Assembly (NCBI GenBank): GCA_005788145.1 | Contig: SXYY01000018.1 | Coordinates: forward strand, 1-20,645 | Reading direction: 5' to 3' | DNA length: 20,645 nucleotides | Origin: Bacteroidota bacterium | Lineage (GTDB): Bacteria > Bacteroidota > Bacteroidia > NS11-12g > UBA955 | Notes under the pieces: generated by a model | Databases searched by the model: none | What the model was told of the DNA's origin: nothing | The model's input: the letters and a program-made list of their open reading frames with translations, nothing else | In this document: piece by piece, positions 1-6,585 of the stretch | Position numbering within the stretch: the first letter of the stretch is position 1 | Layout: each line of letters begins with the position of its first letter | Position numbers and translations under genes: made by a program

Positions 1-981
1 CAAAGCTGCGAAGACCAAGTGATCGGTCCACCCTTGATTGCCCCCATGGGGGATGACCGCGTGGCTGTGTTGTGCGAAGGCAATTTCATGTGGGGGAATG
101 CCAAACTCGATGTGATTTCGACGGATTCATCGGGTACAAAAATTTGGAACAATGCGTTTGAAGCCGTCAACAACAAGCCCATCGGCGATGTGTTGCAAAG
201 CGGGTTGGTGGCGGGTAACAACCTGTTTTTGGCAGTCAATAACAGCGGAAAGGTCTTGGCAGTGGACCCGAAATCGCTCAAACAAACGAAATCGAACAAT
301 AACCTAAAATCGCCCCGAAACCTGCTGATGGTGGGTGATCAACTGTGGGTGAGCGACCTGTATGCCAATAAAATCAGCGTCTTGGATACATCGAACCTAA
401 AAACGGTGAAAGAAATTGCAATGCCTGGGTGGACGGAAACCATGGTGCGTTGGGGCGATTATGTTGCTGTGGCTGCCTACAAGGGAGAAGTATTGCTGCT
501 CAATCCATCAACCCATGCCGTTGAACGCACGTTAAAAGTGGATTCTGGGGCATTGTATCTGGCGGTGGATGCGGCACTGCAGCTATGGGTTGGGTGCTCC
601 TACAATGGAAAATCGTCGTTATCGGCCTATGCTTTGGGACAAATTGATATCACGCAAGTGGCAAATTGGTCGATGCAAGGCGACCTCGGCAGTATTCAGC
701 TGTCGCGCAATGGCGGAACCCTTTTCGTATCGCGCAAAAACAAACTCTATTCGTTTCGTGCGGATGCCCAATCCGAAGCCAATATGTCGGTTTTGATTGA
801 GCCAGAAGTGGCCCAACTCTATGGTTATTATTATGATGCGGTATCGAATACTTTCTATTTCGCTGATGCCAAAGACTATGTGAGCAACGGTTCAGTTGTG
901 CGATATCCGATGGATGATTTGTCGAAAAAGTCGGTGCTGACAACCGGTGTGAACCCCTCCGGCTTTGTGCGTTTGCCCTAA
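1..981 (+). CDS. Beta-propeller (YncE/DUF5074-like) exported protein, 3' part
   Basis: The reading frame is open from base 1 and ends at TAA 979-981, so the true start lies upstream of the window. The visible part is a chain of short beta-strand repeats of the YVTN/YncE kind: hydrophobic strands such as LWVSDLYANKISVLD, LLLNPSTHAVERTL and LFVSRKNKLYSF recur about every 40-45 residues, as in a six- or seven-bladed propeller. The first visible codons read QSCEDQ. A cysteine followed by acidic residues resembles the end of a lipoprotein signal peptide with a Bacteroidota surface-export signal, so this may be nearly the full mature lipoprotein; that is inference. Propellers of this type bind ligands or partner proteins, and no catalytic motif is visible. 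The DUF5074 assignment is a family resemblance only. A promoter for lptF follows the stop, so the two genes need not be co-transcribed. Confidence 0.6.
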   Translation, partial: QSCEDQVIGPPLIAPMGDDRVAVLCEGNFMWGNAKLDVISTDSSGTKIWNNAFEAVNNKPIGDVLQSGLVAGNNLFLAVNNSGKVLAVDPKSLKQTKSNNNLKSPRNLLMVGDQLWVSDLYANKISVLDTSNLKTVKEIAMPGWTETMVRWGDYVAVAAYKGEVLLLNPSTHAVERTLKVDSGALYLAVDAALQLWVGCSYNGKSSLSAYALGQIDITQVANWSMQGDLGSIQLSRNGGTLFVSRKNKLYSFRADAQSEANMSVLIEPEVAQLYGYYYDAVSNTFYFADAKDYVSNGSVVRYPMDDLSKKSVLTTGVNPSGFVRLP

Positions 982-992
982 GTTAGTTTTAC

Positions 993-1000
993 TATCTTTG
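993..1000 (+). promoter_or_regulatory. Bacteroidota -7 promoter element for lptF-like gene
   Basis: TATCTTTG matches the Bacteroidota sigma factor -7 consensus TAnnTTTG exactly. A TTTG at 972-975 could serve as the -33 element, but its 17-bp spacer is shorter than usual. The box ends only 10 bases before the ATG at 1011, so transcription would begin within a few bases of the start codon. Confidence 0.55.
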
Positions 1001-1010
1001 GGGGCGAGAA

Positions 1011-2510
1011 ATGAAGTGGAACTTTCTGAAGTTGAAAAAGGTTGACATCCTGTTGCTGCGGTCTTATGTGGGTCCGTTTGCTGTCACTTTTTTCCTCAGC
1101 ATGTTTCTCTTTTTGATGCAATTTCTTTGGAAATACATCGATGAGTTGGTGGGAAAAGGGATTTCCACCGACATATTGGCAAAGTTGATTTTTTATTCAT
1201 TGGCCGATTTGGTGCCCATGGCGATGCCGTTGACCATCATGGTGGCGGGCTTGATGACTTTCGGGAATTTGAGTGAGAGTTTCGAGTTGGTGGCGATGAA
1301 AAGCAATGGCATTTCGTTGTTGCGCGCGCTGAGGCCGATCTTCATCTTAATGTGCTGCTTGGCAGTCATGAATTTCCTCTTTTTGAACTATGTGATTCCC
1401 AAGGCCAAGCTGGAACAAGCGGGTCTGATGATTGATGTGCGACAGAAAAAACCCACATTCAATTTGGCGGAGGGGGTGTTCTATCACAACATCGAGGGGT
1501 TTGCCATTCGCGTGGGCAAAAAAGAAGCCGATAACCAGACGGTTCGCGACGTGTTGATTTACGAATACAAAAAGGACGATAGCAAGCGATTGAATGTGTT
1601 GCGGGCAGAATGGGGGACCATGATATTGAGTCCCGACCAAACGGTATTGAATTTTACGTTGTACAAAGGGGTTCGTTACGAAGAAATGACTACGGCGCCG
1701 GAGTATCGCAAAACGCACCCGTTTAACCAGATGTATTTTGAGAAACAGCGGATGCAAATTGATCTTTCGAGCCTGGATTTTACCTTTTCCGACAGGGATT
1801 TGATTGCAAGCGATTACCGTTTGCAGAATGTTTCGCAGTTGTTGAAAGTGATAGACACTTTTGAGATGAAGTGTGTGATGTTGCGTTCAGACAATTCCAA
1901 ATACTTGGGTAAGTATATTCATGCACCGGGTGTGATGACCCAGGATACAACGATGCAGCAATATCGCAGGAATTCGGTGGCTTTTGCACCGTTGAAGGAG
2001 TCGCAAATGATCAAAAATTACCCGCAGGAACAACGCGCGACCATCGTGGCGGCTGCGGTGAATCATGCGCGTTCTGTGAAGGGCACAGAGGAAGGGCTTT
2101 TCACCAGTTTGGAATTCGAGGAAACCGATGTGGATTTGTATCGCAGTGAGCTGCACAAGAAGTTTGCCTTTTCCATTTTGGTGATATTGTTGTTTTTGAT
2201 TTCGGCCCCGTTGGGTGCAATCATACGCAAGGGGGGAATAGGAATGCCGTTGGTGATTTCAGTGATATTGTTTGTGCTCTTTTATGCGGTGAATTTAACG
2301 GGTGAAAAAATGGGCAAGGAGGGGATTGTGCCCGTTTGGATTGGCAGTTGGATGAGTTCGATGCTGTTATTTCCAATTGGGTTGGTGATCACTTACCGGG
2401 CAAGCATAGACAAGAGTTTTCAGGGTAGTAATCCGTTGATGAATGCGGTGAAGGGTTGGAAGTTGAAATGGCAGAACCGCAAAAGCAGCGCAAAGAACCA
2501 GATATCATGA
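1011..2510 (+). CDS. LptF/LptG family lipopolysaccharide export permease (YjgP/YjgQ)
   Basis: A 499-residue inner-membrane permease subunit. LptF and LptG together with the ATPase LptB extract lipopolysaccharide from the inner membrane and pass it to the periplasmic bridge. Visible architecture: three N-terminal membrane segments near residues 19-40, 58-84 and 105-128, a large periplasmic beta-rich domain, an alpha-helical stretch, then three C-terminal membrane segments near 386-404, 412-430 and 441-460. The N-terminal LRSYVGPFAVTFFLSMFLFL and the C-terminal LISAPLGAIIRKGG are characteristic. It is longer than the roughly 360-residue E. coli proteins, as is usual in Bacteroidota, where the periplasmic part is expanded. 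I cannot decide between LptF and LptG from this sequence alone. The stop overlaps the start of the glycosyltransferase gene (ATGA, 2507-2510), which suggests translational coupling. Confidence 0.9.
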   Translation: MKWNFLKLKKVDILLLRSYVGPFAVTFFLSMFLFLMQFLWKYIDELVGKGISTDILAKLIFYSLADLVPMAMPLTIMVAGLMTFGNLSESFELVAMKSNGISLLRALRPIFILMCCLAVMNFLFLNYVIPKAKLEQAGLMIDVRQKKPTFNLAEGVFYHNIEGFAIRVGKKEADNQTVRDVLIYEYKKDDSKRLNVLRAEWGTMILSPDQTVLNFTLYKGVRYEEMTTAPEYRKTHPFNQMYFEKQRMQIDLSSLDFTFSDRDLIASDYRLQNVSQLLKVIDTFEMKCVMLRSDNSKYLGKYIHAPGVMTQDTTMQQYRRNSVAFAPLKESQMIKNYPQEQRATIVAAAVNHARSVKGTEEGLFTSLEFEETDVDLYRSELHKKFAFSILVILLFLISAPLGAIIRKGGIGMPLVISVILFVLFYAVNLTGEKMGKEGIVPVWIGSWMSSMLLFPIGLVITYRASIDKSFQGSNPLMNAVKGWKLKWQNRKSSAKNQIS

Positions 2511-3745
2511 AGTTGTTGGTGATAGGGAACCGGGTGCCATGGCCGCTGCATGATGGTGGGGCGATAGCCACTTACGGGATGTTGAGATCGCTGGCCGAGA
2601 ATGGGGCGGAGGTACATTTTTTTACTTTTAATACGAAAAAGCACTTTGCGGAAATCGCAACGATAGAGAAGTATTTTGGATTTTGTAAGGTCTATTTGCA
2701 GCCGTTGGATGCGGGGGTAAGAGTGGGGAAGGCTTTGTTGAATTTGTTGACGGGTGGGAGTTACCACATGGAGCGATACGATGACGGGAGGGCGGCATTG
2801 GCCTTGGGTGAGTTGATGGATTCGGAGGGGTTTGATGTTGTTTTGGTTGAAGGACTGTATTCGGTGCCAGTGTACCTGCGGGCGGTTTCCGCCCGCAGGT
2901 ACAGTACGCCTGCGGCGTACCGCGCCCACAATTTGGAATACCAAATTTGGGCGCGCCTGGCTACCGCCACCGCCAACCCCCTCAAAAAATGGTACCTGCA
3001 ACTCCAAGCCAAACGCCTGCAGAAATTTGAACAACACACATGGTCCACCTTTCAAGCCATTGTACCCATCGTTAAAACCGATGCCCACGCCATCAAACAG
3101 TACCTGGAAGGCATAAAATCGACATCTCAAACAGAAAAATCCACCCCAACCACCCAGTTTCATACCTACCAACCCGGCATCGCCATAGAAAGGCCCTTCG
3201 CCTTCATTCACAAACCCCTGTCGCTCTTCCATATCGGCTCCATGGAATGGCAAGCAAATGAACAAGGCGTCATTTGGTTCTTGCAAAAAGTTTGGCCACT
3301 GCTGCTGGTGAAATACCCCCAAGCACAGTTCCATCTGGCAGGGAAAGCATTGTCTAAATCCGACCCGCGCTTTTTTCAAACCGGCGTCATTAACCACGGA
3401 GAAGTGCCCGATGCCGAAGATTTTATGCAACAACACGGTATCATGATCGTTCCCCTTCAGGCCGGATCCGGCATCCGAATCAAAACCTTGGAAGCCATGG
3501 CACTGGGTGTCCCCGTAGTATCCACCACCGTTGGAGCACAAGGATTAGAAATCACCCAATCCCAAGAACTCATACTGGCCGATCAGCCCGCCGATTTTGC
3601 CCAGGCCATCGCTCACTTGCTCGGAAACCCTGCCATCGCCCAGCAACAAACCACCGCCGCCAGAGTCTATGTAGAACAATACCATAACCTCAAACGGAAT
3701 ACTGCCGAATTGCTTGGTTTTTTGCGGGAATGTGTCAATTTATGA
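2507..3745 (+). CDS. Glycosyltransferase, GT4 family (GT-B fold)
   Basis: A 412-residue cytoplasmic glycosyltransferase. The chosen start is ATG 2507, whose last bases overlap the preceding stop (ATGA) and which opens directly on the first Rossmann strand, MKLLVIGNRVPWPLHDGG; the longer TTG-initiated frame from 2456 adds only unconserved residues. The conserved RAHNLEYQIW lies near residues 139-148. The C-terminal nucleotide-sugar half has AGSGIRIKTLEAMALGVPVV, with catalytic-type Glu329; the first Glu of the usual E-x7-E pair is replaced by Ser321, as in a known subset of GT4 enzymes. Coupling to an LPS-export permease suggests a role in LPS or other envelope glycan assembly, but the acceptor is unknown. 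The gene is unusual: three contiguous hairpins lie at 2871-2955, and base skew and codon choice change sharply there (TTG leucines and G-rich before, CTC/CTG and C-rich after). The frame stays open and conserved motifs lie on both sides, so it appears intact. Confidence 0.88.
   Translation: MKLLVIGNRVPWPLHDGGAIATYGMLRSLAENGAEVHFFTFNTKKHFAEIATIEKYFGFCKVYLQPLDAGVRVGKALLNLLTGGSYHMERYDDGRAALALGELMDSEGFDVVLVEGLYSVPVYLRAVSARRYSTPAAYRAHNLEYQIWARLATATANPLKKWYLQLQAKRLQKFEQHTWSTFQAIVPIVKTDAHAIKQYLEGIKSTSQTEKSTPTTQFHTYQPGIAIERPFAFIHKPLSLFHIGSMEWQANEQGVIWFLQKVWPLLLVKYPQAQFHLAGKALSKSDPRFFQTGVINHGEVPDAEDFMQQHGIMIVPLQAGSGIRIKTLEAMALGVPVVSTTVGAQGLEITQSQELILADQPADFAQAIAHLLGNPAIAQQQTTAARVYVEQYHNLKRNTAELLGFLRECVNL
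2871..2955. repeat. Three contiguous hairpins (palindromic cluster) inside the glycosyltransferase gene
   Basis: Hairpin 1 (2871-2903) has perfect 15-bp arms, TGTACCTGCGGGCGG and its complement, around a TTT loop. Hairpin 2 (2904-2920) is GTACGCC-TGC-GGCGTAC, a perfect 7-bp stem. Hairpin 3 (2921-2955) pairs 2921-2936 with 2941-2955 over 15 bp, with one bulged C at 2929 and an AATA loop. The three abut without a single spacer base. Hairpin 3 encodes the conserved RAHNLEYQIW motif, so at least that part is native gene rather than an inserted element. The structure resembles REP-type palindromic DNA, but I see no second copy in the window. Confidence 0.85.
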
Positions 3746-4177
3746 GTTGTGATACGTCATTTTGAAGTGAGGGATACCCGCTTCGAAAAATCGCTCGCCT
3801 TGGGCCTTGAACCCATATTTCTCGTAGAATCCCATGGCATGTTCTTGCGCGTGCAAATAAATATTCCCTACAGAAAAATTGAACGTCGGCGATAGCGACT
3901 CCAAACAGTGTAACAGCAAAGCCGCGCCCGCGCCCGTACCACGAAATTCTTTCAATACGGCAAATCGCTCCAACTTGAGTCCGTAATCGGTCCTTCGGTA
4001 TCGGCAAGTACCAACGACAATTCCCTGTTGCGTGGCCAAAAAATGTTGGCTCGTTGTTTCGTATTGATCGTATTCCTCGTCGGGAGGACATGCCTGCTCA
4101 ATCACAAAAACAATGCGCCGAATATCAAAAGCTTTGGCCATATCCTGTGGGTTTGCAATAGGTTTTACCTGTATCAC
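3740..4177 (-). CDS. GNAT family N-acyltransferase, ElaA/YjcF-like
   Basis: A 145-residue cytosolic acyltransferase of the GNAT fold, which transfers an acyl group from acyl-CoA to an amine. The acetyl-CoA loop (motif A) is visible as EFRGTGAGAALL. The C-terminal NIYLHAQEHAMGFYEKYGF and the EAGIPHFKM signature are typical of the ElaA/YjcF group. I start it at GTG 4177 because VIQVKPI supplies the first beta strand of the fold. The next ATG (4141) would remove that strand, and longer versions run into the divergent aldolase gene. The natural substrate is unknown. The stop overlaps the end of the convergent glycosyltransferase gene by six bases, and its promoter region is shared with the divergent aldolase gene. 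Confidence 0.82.
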   Translation of the reverse strand: MIQVKPIANPQDMAKAFDIRRIVFVIEQACPPDEEYDQYETTSQHFLATQQGIVVGTCRYRRTDYGLKLERFAVLKEFRGTGAGAALLLHCLESLSPTFNFSVGNIYLHAQEHAMGFYEKYGFKAQGERFFEAGIPHFKMTYHNS

Positions 4178-4189
4178 GAGAAAAAAGGT

Positions 4190-4197
4190 TAAATTTG
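4190..4197 (+). promoter_or_regulatory. -7 promoter element for the aldolase operon
   Basis: TAAATTTG is an exact TAnnTTTG match, 28 bases before ATG 4226, giving a leader of about 22 nt. No clean -33 TTTG is seen at normal spacing; TTTA at 4164-4167 is the nearest candidate. Confidence 0.5.
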
Positions 4198-4200
4198 CGT

Positions 4201-4208
4201 CAAAATTA
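4201..4208 (-). promoter_or_regulatory. -7 promoter element for the GNAT gene
   Basis: On the minus strand this reads TAATTTTG, an exact TAnnTTTG match, ending 23 bases before the proposed GTG start at 4177. It lies only three bases from the plus-strand -7 box of the aldolase operon, so the two polymerases could not occupy their promoters together. Confidence 0.4.
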
Positions 4209-4225
4209 ATACAAAAAAATACGAA

Positions 4226-5284
4226 ATGGCTCAATCTCAAATTCAATCCTTGCTCGGTTCTCAAGCGGAATACTTGCTGAATCACAACTGTAAAACCATC
4301 AATCAGTCGATGATTCACGCGCCCGGTGCCGACTTCGTAGACCGCATTTTTGCTCAAACAAACCGCAGCCCACAGGTGTTGAAGAGTTTGCAACAGTTGT
4401 ATGGAAACGGACGCTTGGCGAATTCAGGATATTTGAGCATCTTGCCCGTAGATCAAGGTATTGAGCACAGTGCAGGATCTTCGTTTGCACCAAACCCCAT
4501 CTATTTCGATTCAGAAAACATCATCAAATTGGCCATCGAAGGTGGGTGTAATGCCGTTGCTTCTACCTACGGTGTTTTGGCGATGCACGCACGCAAATAC
4601 GCACACAAAATTCCGTTTATCGTAAAAATCAACCACAACGAATTTTTGTCTTACCCCAATAAGTTTGACCAAATCATGTTTGGTTCGGTAGACGATGCTT
4701 GGAACATGGGTGCAACTGCCATAGGTGCCACCATTTATTTCGGAAGTCCCGAAAGTGGTCGTCAGATTGTTGAGGTAGCCCAAGCCTTTGAGCGTGCCCA
4801 CGAATTGGGTATGGCAACGATTTTGTGGTGCTACACCCGCAACAATGGATTCAAAGTGGACGGTGTTGATTATCATGCCAGTGCCGATTTGAGCGGTCAA
4901 GCCAACCATTTGGGTGTAACCATCCAAGCGGATATCATCAAGCAAAAATTGCCCGTGAACAACGGTGGATACAATGCAACCAAGCATGGTAAAACCCATG
5001 CCAAAGTATACAGTGAACTGAGCTCTGAGCATCCCATCGATCTTACCCGTTATCAATTGGCAAACTGCTATATGGGCAGAGCCGGTTTGATTAACTCTGG
5101 GGGTGAATCAAAAGGTCAGGGCGACATGGAAGAAGCCGTATTCACAGCCGTTGTGAACAAGCGCGCAGGTGGATCCGGTTTGATCTTGGGTCGCAAAGCA
5201 TTCCAAAAACCCATGAACGAAGGTGTTCAATTGTTGAATACTGTTCAAGATGTGTATTTGGATAGCAGCATCACTTTGGCTTAA
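4226..5284 (+). CDS. fbaB: Class I fructose-bisphosphate aldolase (DhnA/FbaB type)
   Basis: A 352-residue glycolytic and gluconeogenic enzyme that interconverts fructose 1,6-bisphosphate with glyceraldehyde 3-phosphate and dihydroxyacetone phosphate. It is close in length to E. coli FbaB (350 residues). The TIM-barrel hallmark LPVDQGIEH lies near residues 73-81. The Schiff-base lysine is Lys239 in QADIIKQK, matching the position of the catalytic lysine in the E. coli enzyme. The phosphate-binding C-terminal strands include GGESKG and GGSGLILGRKAF. It heads a four-gene operon: accD follows after 9 bases, gcvH after 5 more and the VanZ-like gene after 6. Its codon use is less skewed than that of the upstream glycosyltransferase, in keeping with a highly expressed gene. 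Confidence 0.93.
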   Translation: MAQSQIQSLLGSQAEYLLNHNCKTINQSMIHAPGADFVDRIFAQTNRSPQVLKSLQQLYGNGRLANSGYLSILPVDQGIEHSAGSSFAPNPIYFDSENIIKLAIEGGCNAVASTYGVLAMHARKYAHKIPFIVKINHNEFLSYPNKFDQIMFGSVDDAWNMGATAIGATIYFGSPESGRQIVEVAQAFERAHELGMATILWCYTRNNGFKVDGVDYHASADLSGQANHLGVTIQADIIKQKLPVNNGGYNATKHGKTHAKVYSELSSEHPIDLTRYQLANCYMGRAGLINSGGESKGQGDMEEAVFTAVVNKRAGGSGLILGRKAFQKPMNEGVQLLNTVQDVYLDSSITLA

Positions 5285-5293
5285 TTTGCTTCC

Positions 5294-6196
5294 ATGAATC
5301 TCGATTTCGAAGACGACGACGATCTCGCCGGCGACGGTCCAAAATGGTATCAGCGTACCTGGAGCGGTATCCTTACTAAAACCAAGGATAAAAAGCCCAC
5401 CCCTGATGGCCTATGGGAGAAGTGCAAGCGATGCAAAGAAGTGGCTCCAACCAAAGATTGGATCGTAAACCAGTACGTTTGTCCGTCTTGCAAATACCAT
5501 GAGCGCATCGGTTCGATGGAATATTTTGATATCCTGTTCGATGATAACAATTTCACAGAAATCAATGCCAACTTGAGCAGCGGCGATCCACTGTCGTTCA
5601 ATGATTCTGCCCCATATGTTGATCGAATTGTAGTTGCTCAGCGCAAAACAGGCCTGAAAGACGCAGTGAGAACGGCCCACGGAAATATCAACGGTCAGCC
5701 TTTGATGGTGGCTTGTATGGATTTTAACTTCATCGGCGGCTCAATGGGTAGCGTTGTGGGAGAGAAAATTGCCCGTGCCATTGACTATTCTTTGGCCACG
5801 AGAACCCCCTTTATGATGATTTCGAAATCGGGTGGTGCTCGGATGATGGAGGCTGCATTTTCATTGATGCAAATGGCCAAGACCAGTGCAAAATTGGCAT
5901 TGCTGGATCGCGCAGGTATTCCTTATATCTCTTTGCTAACCAACCCAACCACCGGCGGTGTAACAGCCTCCTTTGCCATGTTGGGCGATTTGAATATCGC
6001 TGAGCCTGAAGCACTCATTGGCTTCGCGGGGCCGCGCGTGATCAGAGAAACCATCGGCCGCGATTTGCCCAAAGGGTTCCAAAGTTCTGAGTTCTTGGTT
6101 GAACATGGATTTTTGGATTTTATCGTAAATCGCAACGAATTGAAAAAGAAAGTATCAACTTTGCTTCAGATCATTTGGAGCCAGAAACAAAACTAA
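5294..6196 (+). CDS. accD: Acetyl-CoA carboxylase carboxyltransferase subunit beta
   Basis: A 300-residue beta subunit of the carboxyltransferase that, with AccA, moves CO2 from carboxybiotin on AccB to acetyl-CoA to form malonyl-CoA, the first committed step of fatty acid synthesis. The N-terminal four-cysteine zinc ribbon is complete: C44-x2-C47, 15 residues, C63-x2-C66. The crotonase-fold core shows GGSMGSVVGEKI, SGGARMMEA and NPTTGGVTASFA, the stretches that form the oxyanion holes and bind acyl-CoA. A short acidic leader, NLDFEDDDDLAGDG, precedes the conserved start region. It is the second gene of the aldolase operon. Confidence 0.95.
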   Translation: MNLDFEDDDDLAGDGPKWYQRTWSGILTKTKDKKPTPDGLWEKCKRCKEVAPTKDWIVNQYVCPSCKYHERIGSMEYFDILFDDNNFTEINANLSSGDPLSFNDSAPYVDRIVVAQRKTGLKDAVRTAHGNINGQPLMVACMDFNFIGGSMGSVVGEKIARAIDYSLATRTPFMMISKSGGARMMEAAFSLMQMAKTSAKLALLDRAGIPYISLLTNPTTGGVTASFAMLGDLNIAEPEALIGFAGPRVIRETIGRDLPKGFQSSEFLVEHGFLDFIVNRNELKKKVSTLLQIIWSQKQN

Positions 6197-6201
6197 ACAC
6201 T

Positions 6202-6579
6202 ATGAACTTCCCAGATAATTTAAAGTACACCAAAGACCACGAATGGGTTATGGTGGATGGCGATGTAGCCACAATTGGTATCACCGACTTTGCTCAAAGT
6301 GAATTGGGCGATATCGTTTTCGTTGACATTTCTTCACAGGGCGACAGTTTGGGCGCACACGAGGTTTTTGGTACAGTAGAAGCCGTTAAGACAGTGAGCG
6401 ACTTGTACATGCCAGTAGGTGGTGAAGTGATTGAAGTGAACGGAGATTTGGACGCTGCTCCAGAATCTGTAAACAGCGATCCTTATGGTGCTGGTTGGAT
6501 GGTGAAAGTAAAAATGAGCAACCCAGCTGAAGTGGATGGTTTGATGAGCCATGGCGATTACGTTGCCATGGTGGGTTAG
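6202..6579 (+). CDS. gcvH: Glycine cleavage system H protein
   Basis: A 125-residue lipoyl carrier that shuttles the aminomethyl intermediate between the P, T and L proteins of the glycine cleavage system. The lipoylated lysine is Lys63 in the canonical GTVEAVKTVSDLY. The N-terminal KYTKDHEWV and the SDPYGAGWMVKV stretch are also diagnostic. I use ATG 6202 rather than the longer frame from 6175, because the latter overlaps the end of accD and adds residues absent from the family. It is the third gene of the operon. No gcvP or gcvT is in the window, so H is encoded apart from its partners, as often in Bacteroidota. H protein can also serve as a lipoyl relay to other complexes. Confidence 0.95.
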   Translation: MNFPDNLKYTKDHEWVMVDGDVATIGITDFAQSELGDIVFVDISSQGDSLGAHEVFGTVEAVKTVSDLYMPVGGEVIEVNGDLDAAPESVNSDPYGAGWMVKVKMSNPAEVDGLMSHGDYVAMVG

Positions 6580-6585
6580 AATATT

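Noticed and set aside
2871..2955. Frameshift or disrupting insertion in the glycosyltransferase at the hairpins
   Set aside because: The frame stays open, the spacing between the GLY and RAHN motifs is near what I expect for the family, and both halves of the GT-B fold are present.
2860..2960. Replication terminus or dif site at the skew switch
   Set aside because: The skew switch fits a terminus, but I see no 28-base XerCD-type site, and one window cannot show a chromosome-wide skew extremum. It is kept only as a hypothesis.
2420..3541. 373-codon open frame on the minus strand opposite the glycosyltransferase
   Set aside because: Its translation shows no domain or start context, while the plus strand encodes clear GT4 motifs over the same bases. 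Long antisense frames are favoured here by the C-rich codon pattern.
4511..5056. 181-codon minus-strand frame inside the aldolase gene
   Set aside because: It is a shadow of the aldolase coding sequence with no recognisable motif and no promoter.
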